Shown here piece by piece: positions 46,380 to 55,509 of a stretch of 64,000 nt of DNA. Below the pieces are notes generated by a model. It was not told the DNA's origin. It worked only from the letters and a program-made list of their open reading frames with translations, and did not search any database. The stretch's first letter is position 1, and each line of letters opens with the position of its first letter. This stretch comes from Mycobacterium sp. 4858 (GTDB taxonomy: Bacteria; Actinomycetota; Actinomycetes; Mycobacteriales; Mycobacteriaceae): the NCBI RefSeq assembly GCF_900240975.1, contig NZ_LT968776.1:3469092-3533091 (forward strand), given 5' to 3'. Made by a program: the position numbers and the translations under genes.

Positions 46380-47066
46380 TTGCCCGCCAAGCCGGATCCG
46401 AAACGGCGTTCCCCGGCATCGCGTCCGGGGAAGGCCGGGGATTCGGTTCGGCGCCGCCGCACCACCAAGCCGGCCTCCAAGCCCTCGCCGACCGCGAAGC
46501 AGGCCGGCGCGCGGTCGGCTTTCGAGCATGTGGTCGAGCCGATCAAGCGGCAGGTCGCCGAGTCCGTCGAGCAACGGTCCGAGCAGCGGTTGGGTTTCAC
46601 CGCGCGGCGCGCGGCGGTGCTGGCCGCGGTGATCTGCGTGCTGACGCTGACCATCGCCGGCCCGGTGCGCACCTACTTCGCGCAGCGCACCGAGATGAAT
46701 CAGTTGACGGCAAGCGAAGCCGCGCTGCGCCGGCAGATCGCCGACCTCGAGCAGAGAAAGGCCAAGCTCGGCGATCCGGCCTACATCGCGGCGCAGGCGC
46801 GCGAGCGGCTCGGATTCGTGAAGCCGGGCGACATCCCGTTCCAGGTGCAGCTTGCGCCGTCGGGGGCCACCCCGTCCGAACCCGGGGGGCAGGCGGCGAA
46901 ACCCGCCAACACCGATCCCTGGTACACCGCGCTGTGGCACACCATCGCCGACGCGCCGCACCTGCCGCCGGCCAATGTGCCGCCGCCGGAAGTCCCTCCG
47001 TCGCAACCGGGCCCGGGCGGTCCCGTCCCACCGGCCGCACCGAACCCCACGGCGCCCGGTGGTTGA
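46380..47066 (+). CDS. FtsB/DivIC-type septum formation protein (Rv1024 family)
   Basis: 228 aa from TTG at 46380, placed one base after the enolase stop with CGGAGG upstream; an ATG at 46359 inside eno is the alternative. The basic N-terminal tail is followed by one membrane segment (AAVLAAVICVLTLTIAGPVR), a coiled coil (LTASEAALRRQIADLEQRKAKL) and the YIAAQARERLGFVKPGD motif of DivIC/FtsB proteins, then a Pro-rich periplasmic tail. Likely part of the FtsQ-B-L divisome subcomplex. Confidence 0.88.
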   Translation: MPAKPDPKRRSPASRPGKAGDSVRRRRTTKPASKPSPTAKQAGARSAFEHVVEPIKRQVAESVEQRSEQRLGFTARRAAVLAAVICVLTLTIAGPVRTYFAQRTEMNQLTASEAALRRQIADLEQRKAKLGDPAYIAAQARERLGFVKPGDIPFQVQLAPSGATPSEPGGQAAKPANTDPWYTALWHTIADAPHLPPANVPPPEVPPSQPGPGGPVPPAAPNPTAPGG

Positions 47067-47547
47067 GCGTGCCGATCTGGCGGCCGTGGCGCGTCAGCTC
47101 GGGCGTGAGCCGCGGGGCGTGCTCGACATCGCCTACCGCTGCCCCAACGGTGAGCCTGCAGTGGTGAAGACCGCGCCGAAACTGCCTGACGGCACGCCCT
47201 TTCCGACGTTGTACTACCTGACACATCCGGTACTGACCGCGGCCGCAAGCCGGCTGGAGACGACGGGGTTGATGCGCGAGATGTCCGAGCGGCTGCGGCA
47301 TGACCCCGAATTGGCGGCCGCGTATCGGCGGGCCCACGAGTCGTATGTGGCCGAGCGGGACGCGATCGAGCCGTTGGGCACCACGTTTTCCGGGGGAGGA
47401 ATGCCGGACCGGGTCAAGTGCCTGCACGTGCTGATCGCGCACTCGTTGGCCAAGGGGCCGGGGTGCAACCCGCTCGGCGACGAGGCGCTGGCCATTCTGG
47501 CGCCCGAGCCCGCAATGACCGGCATTCTGGTGGCGGGGCAATGGTGA
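47059..47547 (+). CDS. DUF501 protein (Rv1025 family)
   Basis: 162 aa. Begins inside the end of the FtsB-like gene (8-base overlap) and ends inside ppx2 (7-base overlap). DUF501 signatures: YRCPNGEPAVVKTAPKLPDG, PFPTLYYLTHPVL, MPDRVKCLHVLIAHSLAKG and NPLGDEAL with conserved Cys/His. Function unknown; its constant company with eno, ftsB-like and ppx genes in actinobacteria is the only clue. Confidence 0.88.
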   Translation: MVERADLAAVARQLGREPRGVLDIAYRCPNGEPAVVKTAPKLPDGTPFPTLYYLTHPVLTAAASRLETTGLMREMSERLRHDPELAAAYRRAHESYVAERDAIEPLGTTFSGGGMPDRVKCLHVLIAHSLAKGPGCNPLGDEALAILAPEPAMTGILVAGQW

Positions 47548-48485
47548 GCAGGCTCGCCGGAATCGACTGTGGCACCAACTCGATTCGCTTGCTGATCGCC
47601 GACGTGACGGGCGGACGCCTGCGCGACGTGCACCGGGAGACCCGGATCGTGCGGCTGGGCCAGGGTGTCGACGCGACCGGCCAGTTCGCGCCGGAGGCGA
47701 TCGCCCGGACCCGGCAGGCGCTGACCGACTACGCCGCGCTGCTGCGCCGCCACCGCGTCGAGCGGGTGCGGATGGTGGCCACCTCGGCCGCCCGCGACGT
47801 CGCCAATCGCGACGTCTTCTTCGCGATGACGGCCGACGTGCTGGGCGCGGCGGTGCCGGGCGCGGTGGCGGAGGTGATCACCGGGGCCGAGGAGGCCGCC
47901 CTGTCGTTCCGCGGTGCGGTCGGCGAATTAGACCCTGCGGCTGGGCCTTTCGTAGTGGTGGACCTCGGGGGCGGATCCACCGAGATCGTGGTGGGTGGTG
48001 ACTCGGTGACGGCGAGCTACTCGGCCGACATCGGCTGCGTGCGGCTGACCGAGCGCTGCCTGCACTCGGACCCGCCGACGCCCGATGAGGTGGCCGCGGC
48101 CCGCGCGGTGGTGCGCGAGCGGCTGGACGTCGCGCTGGGCGTGGTGTCCGTCGAGGGCGCGCGGACCTGGGTCGGGCTGGCCGGCACGATGACCACACTG
48201 TCCGCGCTGTCCCACAACATGACGGCGTATGACTCTGCGGCCATTCACCTTTCGCGCGTTCCCGGCGGCGACCTGTTGGCGGTGTGCGAGCGGCTGATCG
48301 GCATGACCCGCTCCGAGCGCGCCGCTTTGGGGCCCATGCACGAGGGGCGGGCGGACGTGATCGGCGGCGGCGCGATCGTGGTCGAGGAGTTGGCGCGCGA
48401 GTTGCGCGCCCGCGCCGGCATCGACGAGCTGACCGTCAGCGAGCACGACATCCTGGACGGCATCGTGCTGTCGGTCGCGAGCTGA
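47541..48485 (+). CDS. ppx2: Ppx/GppA-family exopolyphosphatase Ppx2
   Basis: 314 aa. ASKHA-fold phosphatase: GIDCGTNSIRLLIADV (phosphate 1), MVATSAARDVANRD, VITGAEEAALSFRGAV, VDLGGGSTEIVVG (phosphate 2) and VGLAGTMTTLSALSHN. The short two-domain form matches Rv1026. Family members hydrolyse polyphosphate and/or pppGpp, linking them to the stringent response. Last gene of the eno run; the inverted-repeat element begins right at its stop codon. Confidence 0.92.
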   Translation: MVSRLAGIDCGTNSIRLLIADVTGGRLRDVHRETRIVRLGQGVDATGQFAPEAIARTRQALTDYAALLRRHRVERVRMVATSAARDVANRDVFFAMTADVLGAAVPGAVAEVITGAEEAALSFRGAVGELDPAAGPFVVVDLGGGSTEIVVGGDSVTASYSADIGCVRLTERCLHSDPPTPDEVAAARAVVRERLDVALGVVSVEGARTWVGLAGTMTTLSALSHNMTAYDSAAIHLSRVPGGDLLAVCERLIGMTRSERAALGPMHEGRADVIGGGAIVVEELARELRARAGIDELTVSEHDILDGIVLSVAS

Positions 48486-48645
48486 GTCACAGCGGCCACA
48501 TGCGTTTCTCGCCGGGGGAAGCGGCGATGTGCCCGCCTCACAGCGACTTTCGGTCAGCGGGGCCCTCGGGATAGGGGGTCGAGTCACACCCGCCACACCG
48601 GTCCCTGGCGGGAGAAATCGTCGATTTGCCCGCCTCGCAGCGACA
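48484..48645 (+). repeat. Left ~162-bp inverted repeat (two 65-67-bp subunits)
   Basis: Subunit L1 48484-48550 and subunit L2 48581-48645 are directly repeated: both open with GAGTCACA and close with GCCCGCCTC(A/G)CAGCGAC. A 30-base spacer separates them. The whole arm is inverted at 48960-49121 with the same length. L1 against the outer right subunit shows 52 of 67 identities without gaps by my count; the inner pair is higher, about 86%. Confidence 0.85.
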
Positions 48646-48682
48646 AGACCGGGGTGTCGTACCGGGGTGCAATGGTGCAGGG

Positions 48683-48970
48683 ATGAATCTCCAGGGAATC
48701 GAGCTGCGTTACGTGTTGACGATGCACCTCGCCCACAATGGGCCGGCCACCATCGGTCAAATGATCGAAGCCCTTAATAAACAGGGCTTTCGGATCCGCG
48801 GTAGGGCATCGAAAGTCATCTCAGACGCCTTGCGGTGGGAGATGGGCCGCGGCAGAGTGCGTCGGATGGGCCGCGGTCGGTACGGGCCTAGATCCATGCC
48901 GCGGTCCACCGAATACCGTATTCATCAGCGCGTGCTGTCTCTGCGGCAGGCGACGAGGTTGTCGCTATGA
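48683..48970 (+). CDS. Small basic winged-helix-like protein inside inverted repeats
   Basis: 95 aa from ATG at 48683. Starts MNLQGIELRYVLTMHLAHNG, then PATIGQMIEALNKQGFRIRG, SKVISDALRWEMGRGRVRRM and GRGRYGP, a helix-turn-helix-plus-wing pattern with a very basic tail. Proteins with a similar RRGRYGP end seem familiar from mycobacteria, but I know no function. Coding bias is good. The stop codon and last codons lie in the right inverted repeat, so gene and repeat are physically one unit. A DNA-binding role at the repeats is inference. Confidence 0.6.
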   Translation: MNLQGIELRYVLTMHLAHNGPATIGQMIEALNKQGFRIRGRASKVISDALRWEMGRGRVRRMGRGRYGPRSMPRSTEYRIHQRVLSLRQATRLSL

Positions 48971-49121
48971 GGCGGACAACTCGTCGATTCCTCCGGCCAG
49001 GGGCCGGTGTGGCGGATGTGACTCATCCTCCGCGAGCCCGAGCACCAGCGAGCCTAAAGTCGCTGTGAGGCGGGCACATCGACGATTGCTCCGACGCGGG
49101 GCGGAAGTGACCGATGTGACC
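48960..49121 (-). repeat. Right ~162-bp inverted repeat (two 65-67-bp subunits)
   Basis: Inverted counterpart of 48484-48645: inner subunit R1 48960-49024, 31-base spacer, outer subunit R2 49056-49121. The most conserved block, TCGCTGTGAGGCGGGCACAT, is at 49059-49078 and its complement is in L1. R1 contains the stop codon of the enclosed gene. Confidence 0.85.
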
Positions 49122-49176
49122 AGGACGTCGGTCGCCGACCGCGGCGTCGGGCGCGCGGCGTCGGCCGCGCAAACAC

Positions 49177-49857
49177 TCACGCCTCGAAGCGGTAACCCAT
49201 CCCCGATTCGGTCACCAAGTGCTTGGGGTGGGACGGGTCGTCCTCGAGTTTGCGTCGCAGCTGCGCCAAATAGACTCTTAGATAATGCGTTTCGGTGGCA
49301 TACGCCGGGCCCCACACCTCTTTGAGGAGCTCTTCGCGGCCGACCAGCTTGCCGCGGTTGCGGACCAGCACCTCCAGCATCCCCCACTCGGTGGGCGTCA
49401 GGTGGACTTCGGCGCCGTTCTTGGTGACCTTCTTGGCAGCCAGGTCGACGGTGAACGCCTCCGTCTCGATCACCGGTTGCTCCAGCTCGGACACCGCGGT
49501 GTTGCGGCGGACGGCCGCCCGGAGCCTGGCCAGGAACTCGTCCATCCCAAAGGGTTTCGTCACATAGTCGTCGGCCCCGGCGTCGAGGGCCTCCACCTTG
49601 TCGGACGAGTCGGTGCGCGCCGACAACACGATCACCGGCGCGGTGAGCCAGCCCCGCAGCCCGGCCAGCACCTCGATTCCGGAGATGTCCGGCAAGCCCA
49701 GGTCGAGGATCACCACGTCGGGTCTGTGCTCGGCGGCGGCGCGCAGCGCGCCGGCACCGCTGGACGCGGTGATCACCTCGTAACCTCGCACGGACAAGTT
49801 GATGCGCAGCGCGCGCAGGATCTGCGGCTCGTCGTCGATCACCAATACCCGGGTCAT
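49177..49857 (-). CDS. kdpE: Response regulator KdpE
   Basis: 226 aa OmpR/PhoB-type regulator. The receiver has the acidic DDE start (VLVIDDEP), the phospho-acceptor in VVILDLGLPDISG, and KPFGMDEFLARLR; the winged-helix output has LTPTEWGMLEVLVRNRGKLV and HYLRVYLAQLRRKLEDDP. With KdpD it activates the Kdp potassium pump under K+ limitation. Overlaps kdpD by 4 bases. Last gene of the kdp operon here. Confidence 0.96.
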   Translation of the reverse strand: MTRVLVIDDEPQILRALRINLSVRGYEVITASSGAGALRAAAEHRPDVVILDLGLPDISGIEVLAGLRGWLTAPVIVLSARTDSSDKVEALDAGADDYVTKPFGMDEFLARLRAAVRRNTAVSELEQPVIETEAFTVDLAAKKVTKNGAEVHLTPTEWGMLEVLVRNRGKLVGREELLKEVWGPAYATETHYLRVYLAQLRRKLEDDPSHPKHLVTESGMGYRFEA

Positions 49858-52421
49858 TGCGCCCCGACCATTTCTGGCGCGGCCAGTTCCACCGTCACGG
49901 TGAGGCCGCCGCCGGGAGTGTCGCCGGCCGCGATCGTGCCGCCCATGGCCTCGACGAAGCCGCGCGCGACCGACATGCCCAGGCCCACCCCCGTGGTGTT
50001 GTCGTGGTCGCCGAGGCGCTGAAACGCTTCGAAGATCTGGTCTTCGGTCCCGTGCGGGATGCCGGGCCCCTCGTCGATGACGTTGATCAGGACGCGGTCG
50101 ACCACGCGACCCGCGTTGACCCGAACCACACAGTCGGGTGCGTACCGCAGCGCGTTGTCGATCAGGTTGGCGAGCACGCGCTCGAGTAGCCCCGCGTCGG
50201 CCAGCACCACGGCGTCACCCACATCGACCTTGACCCGATCGATGGCGGATCGATAGAAGCCGGTGGCGCCCTTGCCGATACTGATCAGCGCCCGCTGCAC
50301 GGTCTCCTCCAGATACACCCTTCGCATGTCCGGGCGCACCACACCGGCGGCCAGGCGCGACGAATCGAGCAGGTTGCCGACCAGCGCCGTCAGCTGGTCG
50401 ATCGACTCCTCGATGGTCGCCAGCAGTTCCGCCGTGTCCGCGGGGGAGAAGGCGACGTCCTCGGCGCGCAGGCTGGACACCGCGACCTTGGCCGCCGCCA
50501 GCGGCGTGCGCAGGTCGTGGCTGACCGCCGACAGCAGGGAACGCCGCAGCTCGTCGGCCCGCACGATCGCCTCGGCCCGGCTGGCCTCCTCGGCCAGCTC
50601 TCGCTGCCGGATCAGCCCCGCGGCCTGCTTGGCCACCGCGCTCAGCACCCGGCGATCGCGGGCCGAAAGCTTCCTGCCCGCCAACAACATCCAGAACTCG
50701 TCGTCGCCGACCTCGATCGCGGTGTCGGCGGAGGCGACGGTGACACACGGATCCCTGCCCACGCACGCGACGACGTCGGCCTTCTTGCCCTCGGCGCGGT
50801 CCTCCTCGGCGGGTTCGCGCAGCATGCTGACCGCGCGCTGTGCGTAGGTCTCGCGCACCCGGTCGAGGAGCGTCTCGAGATCAGCGCCGCGCAGCACCGA
50901 GCCCGCGAACAGGGTCAGCAGCTCGGCCTCCTGGGAGGCGCGACGGGCTTCCCGGGTGCGTTTGGCCGCGCCGTCGACGAGGACCGCGACAGCGACCGCG
51001 ATCATCAGCAGCACCAGTTCGGTGACCGCGGCGTTGGGTTCGGCGATGGTAAAGCTGTGCCGGGGGGCTGTCAGGAAGTAGTTCAGCAGCAGCCCGGACA
51101 GCACCGCCGAAAGGATCGCTGGCGCAACTCCTCCCAGCAGGCCCACCAGCAGAACCCCGACGAAGAATAAGGCGCTTTCGCCGGCCGTTTGCAGATACGG
51201 GTCGAGAAAGTTCACGGTGACGGCACAGATGGCCGACGGCACAATGAGTGCCGCAAGCCACGATGCGGCCCGTCTTTCGCGCGGTGAGATCGACGCCGCG
51301 CGGAAGCCGCGTTTGGATTCCTCGTGGGTGACGAGGTGCACGTCGATCTTTTCAGACCGCTCAACGATCGTCGCGCCGATCCCCTCCTCGAAGATGCGCG
51401 CCCACCGGGACCGTCGAGAGGTGCCGATCACCAACTGTGTGGCATTCATCTCGCGGGCGAAATCGAGCAGGGCAGTGGGCACGTCGTCGCCGACTACGGT
51501 GTGCAGTGAGGCGTCGAGGCTGCTCGCCAACTCACGGATCTTCGCCATCCGGGATTCCGACAGGCCGGCCAGGCCGTCGCCGCGGATCACATGCACCACC
51601 ATGAGCTCCGCGCTGGACTTCGACGCGATCCGAGATGCCCGTCGAACCAGCGTTTCCGATTCCGGGCCGCCGGTTACCGCGACCACGACTCGCTCGCGCG
51701 CCTCCCACATGTCGGTGATCTGGTTCTCCGCGCGGTACTTGGCGAGCGCCGTGTCCACCTGGTCAGCCAGCCACAGCAGCGCCAATTCTCTTAAGGCGGT
51801 GAGGTTTCCGCGCCGGAAATAGTTTGACAGCGCCGCGTCGATGCGCTCTGGGGCGTAGACGTTGCCGTGGGAAAGCCTGCGGCGCAACGCCTCCGGTGTG
51901 ATGTCGATGAGCTCGACCTGCGAGGCCTGCCGGACTATTGAGTCCGGGATCGTCTCCTTTTGTTCTATGCCGGTGATTTGCGCGACGACGTCGTTGAGGC
52001 TCTCGAGGTGCTGGACGTTGACGGTGGAGATCACCGTGATCCCGGCGTCGAGCAGTTCCTCGACGTCCTGCCAGCGCTTGGCGTTCTTGCTGCCCGGGGT
52101 ATTGGTATGCGCGAGCTCGTCGACCAGGACGACTTGGGGTCTGCGCGCCAGGACGGCCGGGACGTCGAGCTCGGGGAAGGTGCCGCCGCGATATTCAATG
52201 AAGCGCGGCGGGATGAACTCGATGCCCTCAAGAAGCTCAGCGGTTTTCGCCCTTCCGTGCGTCTCGATGACGCCCGCCACCACATCGGTGCCGCGTTCAA
52301 GCCGGCGATGCGCCTCGCCGAGCATCGCATACGTCTTACCGACGCCAGGAGCCGCACCGAGGTAAATCCGCAGCTCGCCGCGCTTGGGACGGTGGTCAAC
52401 GACACTCACGTCAACCATCAT
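49854..52421 (-). CDS. kdpD: Sensor histidine kinase KdpD
   Basis: 855 aa. N-terminal KdpD domain with Walker A YLGAAPGVGKT and LVDELAHTN, then a universal-stress-type domain (about 235-360), four membrane helices (about 385-490), a GAF-like region, the H-box LLSAVSHDLRTPLAAAK and the ATPase domain with N-box NLIDNALRYAPD and GPGIPHG. Senses K+ limitation and turgor and phosphorylates KdpE. In M. tuberculosis kdpDE is transcribed divergently from kdpFABC, but here it is downstream of kdpC on the same strand, 12 bases away. Confidence 0.96.
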   Translation of the reverse strand: MMVDVSVVDHRPKRGELRIYLGAAPGVGKTYAMLGEAHRRLERGTDVVAGVIETHGRAKTAELLEGIEFIPPRFIEYRGGTFPELDVPAVLARRPQVVLVDELAHTNTPGSKNAKRWQDVEELLDAGITVISTVNVQHLESLNDVVAQITGIEQKETIPDSIVRQASQVELIDITPEALRRRLSHGNVYAPERIDAALSNYFRRGNLTALRELALLWLADQVDTALAKYRAENQITDMWEARERVVVAVTGGPESETLVRRASRIASKSSAELMVVHVIRGDGLAGLSESRMAKIRELASSLDASLHTVVGDDVPTALLDFAREMNATQLVIGTSRRSRWARIFEEGIGATIVERSEKIDVHLVTHEESKRGFRAASISPRERRAASWLAALIVPSAICAVTVNFLDPYLQTAGESALFFVGVLLVGLLGGVAPAILSAVLSGLLLNYFLTAPRHSFTIAEPNAAVTELVLLMIAVAVAVLVDGAAKRTREARRASQEAELLTLFAGSVLRGADLETLLDRVRETYAQRAVSMLREPAEEDRAEGKKADVVACVGRDPCVTVASADTAIEVGDDEFWMLLAGRKLSARDRRVLSAVAKQAAGLIRQRELAEEASRAEAIVRADELRRSLLSAVSHDLRTPLAAAKVAVSSLRAEDVAFSPADTAELLATIEESIDQLTALVGNLLDSSRLAAGVVRPDMRRVYLEETVQRALISIGKGATGFYRSAIDRVKVDVGDAVVLADAGLLERVLANLIDNALRYAPDCVVRVNAGRVVDRVLINVIDEGPGIPHGTEDQIFEAFQRLGDHDNTTGVGLGMSVARGFVEAMGGTIAAGDTPGGGLTVTVELAAPEMVGAQ

Positions 52422-52433
52422 CCACCTATCGCC

Positions 52434-53357
52434 CTAGCTCGAGACTGGATATTTTTGATCGAGTTGCAGGTTCAACTGCAACACGCTGACGCAAGGTTCA
52501 CCGAACAAACCAAGAGTGCGGCCGCTTGTGTACTGGGCTACCACCGCGCGTATCTGATCCGGACTGACGTGCCGGGCCTTGGCCACCCTGGGGATTTGGA
52601 TTGCGGCGTAGGCAGGCGAGATATTCGGGTCGAGGCCGCTGCCGCTGGCGGTGATGGCGTCGGCGGGCACGGCGGGGTCTGCCGGTGCGGCGCCGCGGAT
52701 GGGCACGATCTGGCCGATCGAGTAGTCCTCGCCGTACTTTGCGCATTCGACGCGGACCCCCTCGTAGAGCGTAAGGAACGGTGCCGGTGTCGTCTGGCAC
52801 GGCTCGTTGACGCTGATCACCCGGGTGGGATGGACGACGTTTCCGCGCGCGTCACGGGGTCCGATCACCGAAAGAACGGCACCCACACCGCCGCCGGTGC
52901 AGAACGGTCGCGATCCGTCCACACCCTCGAGCTGGCCCACCGCGGTGCTGCGCGAACACACCGTCGTCAACAGGCCCGGCTTGAATCCCGCGTCAGACGC
53001 GGACTTGCCCGTCGTCAGCTGCGCGGGATCGGCGGGTGTGTCGACGATGCTCTCCGGCCCGAGGTTGCTTGCGCTCGTTGACGTCGGGTCGTAGCCCGTG
53101 CCGGCCGCCGAGGGGCGGCTCTGGAAGTACTTCGGCAGCGGGTTGCCGTCCTTATCGGTGAACAGCTGACCGATCAGGCGGCTGCCGACCGGCTTTCCGT
53201 TGGCCGTGAGGATCGATCCTTCGGCCTTGTCGTGCAGTCCGGGCAGCTGTGCGACCAGCCAGATGAGCAACGGGTAGGCGAGACCGGTGATCACGGTCAG
53301 CACCAGCAGCGCGCGGAAGGCCGCCCAATGCACGCGGACGAAATTCGAGAATTTCAT
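52434..53357 (-). CDS. kdpC: Potassium-transporting ATPase subunit C, with large insertion
   Basis: 307 aa against about 190 for usual KdpC. The N-terminal membrane helix (AFRALLVLTVITGLAYPLLI), FQSRPSAAGTGYDPTSTSASNLGP and the C-terminal SGLDPNISPAYAAIQIPRVAKAR, GRTLGLFGEPCVSVLQLN are canonical. Between about residues 103 and 228 lies an insertion of some 120 residues containing Cys134, Cys153, Cys187 and Cys205 in a region that should face outside the membrane, so disulfides are likely. The insertion is in frame with good codon bias, not an assembly artefact in appearance. One base after the kdpB stop. Confidence 0.93.
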   Translation of the reverse strand: MKFSNFVRVHWAAFRALLVLTVITGLAYPLLIWLVAQLPGLHDKAEGSILTANGKPVGSRLIGQLFTDKDGNPLPKYFQSRPSAAGTGYDPTSTSASNLGPESIVDTPADPAQLTTGKSASDAGFKPGLLTTVCSRSTAVGQLEGVDGSRPFCTGGGVGAVLSVIGPRDARGNVVHPTRVISVNEPCQTTPAPFLTLYEGVRVECAKYGEDYSIGQIVPIRGAAPADPAVPADAITASGSGLDPNISPAYAAIQIPRVAKARHVSPDQIRAVVAQYTSGRTLGLFGEPCVSVLQLNLQLDQKYPVSS

Positions 53358-53358
53358 G

Positions 53359-55509
53359 TCAGGACATCCCTGGGACGAATTGGATGATCAGGTCGATCGC
53401 CTTGATTCCGATGAACGGGGCCACGATGCCGCCGAGACCGTAGATGTAGAGGTTGCGGCTCAACAATTTTGACGCGCTGCTCGGTGTGTAGCGGACGCCG
53501 CGCAAAGACAACGGGATCAGCGCCACGATGACGACCGCGTTGAAGATCACCGCCGACAGGATCGCCGACTGCGGACTGTGCAGCCGCATGATGTTGATCA
53601 TGTCCAGTCCCGGGAACAGCGCGACGAACATGGCCGGGATGATCGCGAAGTACTTGGCAATGTCGTTGGCGATCGAGAAGGTGGTCAGCGCGCCGCGGGT
53701 GATCAACAGCTGCTTGCCGATCTCGACGATCTCGATCAACTTGGTCGGGTCGGAGTCGAGGTCGACCATGTTGCCGGCCTCTTTTGCCGCCGACGTGCCG
53801 GTGTTCATCGCCACGCCCACGTCGGCCTGAGCCAGGGCCGGCGCGTCATTGGTGCCATCGCCGGTCATCGCGACTAGCTTGCCGCCTTCCTGCTCGCGCT
53901 TGATCAACGCGAGTTTGTCCTCGGGAGTGGCCTCGGCCAGAAAGTCGTCGACACCTGCCTCGTCGGCAATCGCTTTGGCGGTCAGCGGGTTATCCCCGGT
54001 GATCATCACCGTCCGGATGCCCATCTTGCGCATTTCGTCGAAGCGTTCCCGCATGCCCTGCTTGACGACGTCCTTGAGGTGGATGACACCTAGCACCGCC
54101 GCCGCGCCGTCACGGCACTCCCCGACGACGAGCGGGGTGCCGCCGGCGGCGGAGATGCCGTCGACAATCTCGCCGAGCTGGTGGGGCACCTTGCCGCCTT
54201 GGCCGCGTACCCATTCCGCGACCGAGTTGGCCGCACCCTTGCGCAGCAGATGCCCGTCGAGGTCGACACCCGACATGCGGGTCGTGGCAGAGAAGGCCAC
54301 CCATTGGGCCTGGGAGAGTTCGCCGGGTGTGCGCGCGCGCAGCCCGAAGTGCTGCTTCGCGTAGACGACGATCGAGCGTCCCTCCGGTGTTTCGTCGGCG
54401 AGGCTGGACAACTGAGCGGCATCGGCAAGTTGCTCATTCGTGACCCCGTCGAGGGGGACGAAGGCGGCAGCCTGTCGATTGCCGAGGGTGATGGTCCCCG
54501 TCTTGTCGAGCAACAGTGTGTTGACGTCGCCCGCCGCTTCAACCGCGCGCCCGGACATGGCGAGCACGTTGCGCTGGACCAGCCGGTCCATCCCGGCGAT
54601 GCCGATGGCCGACAGCAGCGCGCCGATTGTGGTGGGGATCAGGCACACCAGCAGCGACACCATCACGATTCCGGTGACGCCATTTGCGTTGAGCGCCTGG
54701 GTGTCCGGGACGCCCGGGTTGTTCGCTTTCGAATAGACCGCCAGCGGCTGCAGGGTGGCAACGGCGAAGACGAAGATGATCGTCAGCGCGGCCAACAGGA
54801 TGTTCAGCGCGATCTCGTTGGGGGTCTTCTGCCGGTTGGCGCCCTCGACGAGGGCGATCATTCGGTCGATGAAGCTTTCCCCGGGCTTCTGGGTGATCTG
54901 CACGACGATCCGGTCGCTCAGCACGGTGGTGCCTCCGGTGACCGCCGAGCGGTCACCACCGGACTCGCGGATCACGGGCGCGGACTCGCCGGTGATCGCC
55001 GATTCGTCCACGGAGGCAATGCCTTCGACGACGTCGCCGTCGCCCGGTATCACCTGCCCGGCTTCGACCACGACGATGTCGCCCTGTTGCAGCAGCGGTG
55101 CCGCGACCTCTTCTTCGGTGACCGGCGCGCCTGGCCTCCAGTCCTTGAGCCGTCGCGCCAACGTGTGACTCTTGGCTCGCCGCAGCGTTTCTGCCTGAGC
55201 CTTGCCGCGGCCTTCGGCTACTGCCTCCGCGAGGTTCGCGAACAATACGGTTAGCCACAACCAGACCACGATCAACCATGCGAACCAGGTCGGGTTGATG
55301 ATCGCGAGCACGGTGCTCCAGGTGGCCCCGATCTCAACGATGAACATCACCGGGTTGCGCCACAGGGTGCGCGGGTCGAGTTTGCGCAGCGCATCGGGTG
55401 TCGACTTCAACAGCATCTTCGGGTCGAGCAGGCCGCCCTGCACCCGTTTTGTGCTTGTGTGCTCCGTCGGCTGGGTCTCCTCAGCCGTGTCGATGGTGGA
55501 GGCAGTCAT
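53359..55509 (-). CDS. kdpB: Potassium-transporting P-type ATPase subunit B
   Basis: 716 aa P-type ATPase, the energising subunit of KdpFABC. TGES in SAITGESAPVIRESGG (actuator), phosphorylation motif DKTGTITLGN, nucleotide-binding KGAANSVAEW, and MTGDGTNDAPALAQADVGVAM. A Thr/Glu-rich N-terminal extension precedes the first helix. ATG overlaps the kdpA stop by one base (TGATG). Confidence 0.97.
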   Translation of the reverse strand: MTASTIDTAEETQPTEHTSTKRVQGGLLDPKMLLKSTPDALRKLDPRTLWRNPVMFIVEIGATWSTVLAIINPTWFAWLIVVWLWLTVLFANLAEAVAEGRGKAQAETLRRAKSHTLARRLKDWRPGAPVTEEEVAAPLLQQGDIVVVEAGQVIPGDGDVVEGIASVDESAITGESAPVIRESGGDRSAVTGGTTVLSDRIVVQITQKPGESFIDRMIALVEGANRQKTPNEIALNILLAALTIIFVFAVATLQPLAVYSKANNPGVPDTQALNANGVTGIVMVSLLVCLIPTTIGALLSAIGIAGMDRLVQRNVLAMSGRAVEAAGDVNTLLLDKTGTITLGNRQAAAFVPLDGVTNEQLADAAQLSSLADETPEGRSIVVYAKQHFGLRARTPGELSQAQWVAFSATTRMSGVDLDGHLLRKGAANSVAEWVRGQGGKVPHQLGEIVDGISAAGGTPLVVGECRDGAAAVLGVIHLKDVVKQGMRERFDEMRKMGIRTVMITGDNPLTAKAIADEAGVDDFLAEATPEDKLALIKREQEGGKLVAMTGDGTNDAPALAQADVGVAMNTGTSAAKEAGNMVDLDSDPTKLIEIVEIGKQLLITRGALTTFSIANDIAKYFAIIPAMFVALFPGLDMINIMRLHSPQSAILSAVIFNAVVIVALIPLSLRGVRYTPSSASKLLSRNLYIYGLGGIVAPFIGIKAIDLIIQFVPGMS

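Noticed and set aside
48484..49121. CRISPR array or insertion sequence
   Set aside because: Only four repeat units, imperfect, in inverted orientation and around a gene; no cas genes and no transposase motif (DDE or tyrosine/serine recombinase).
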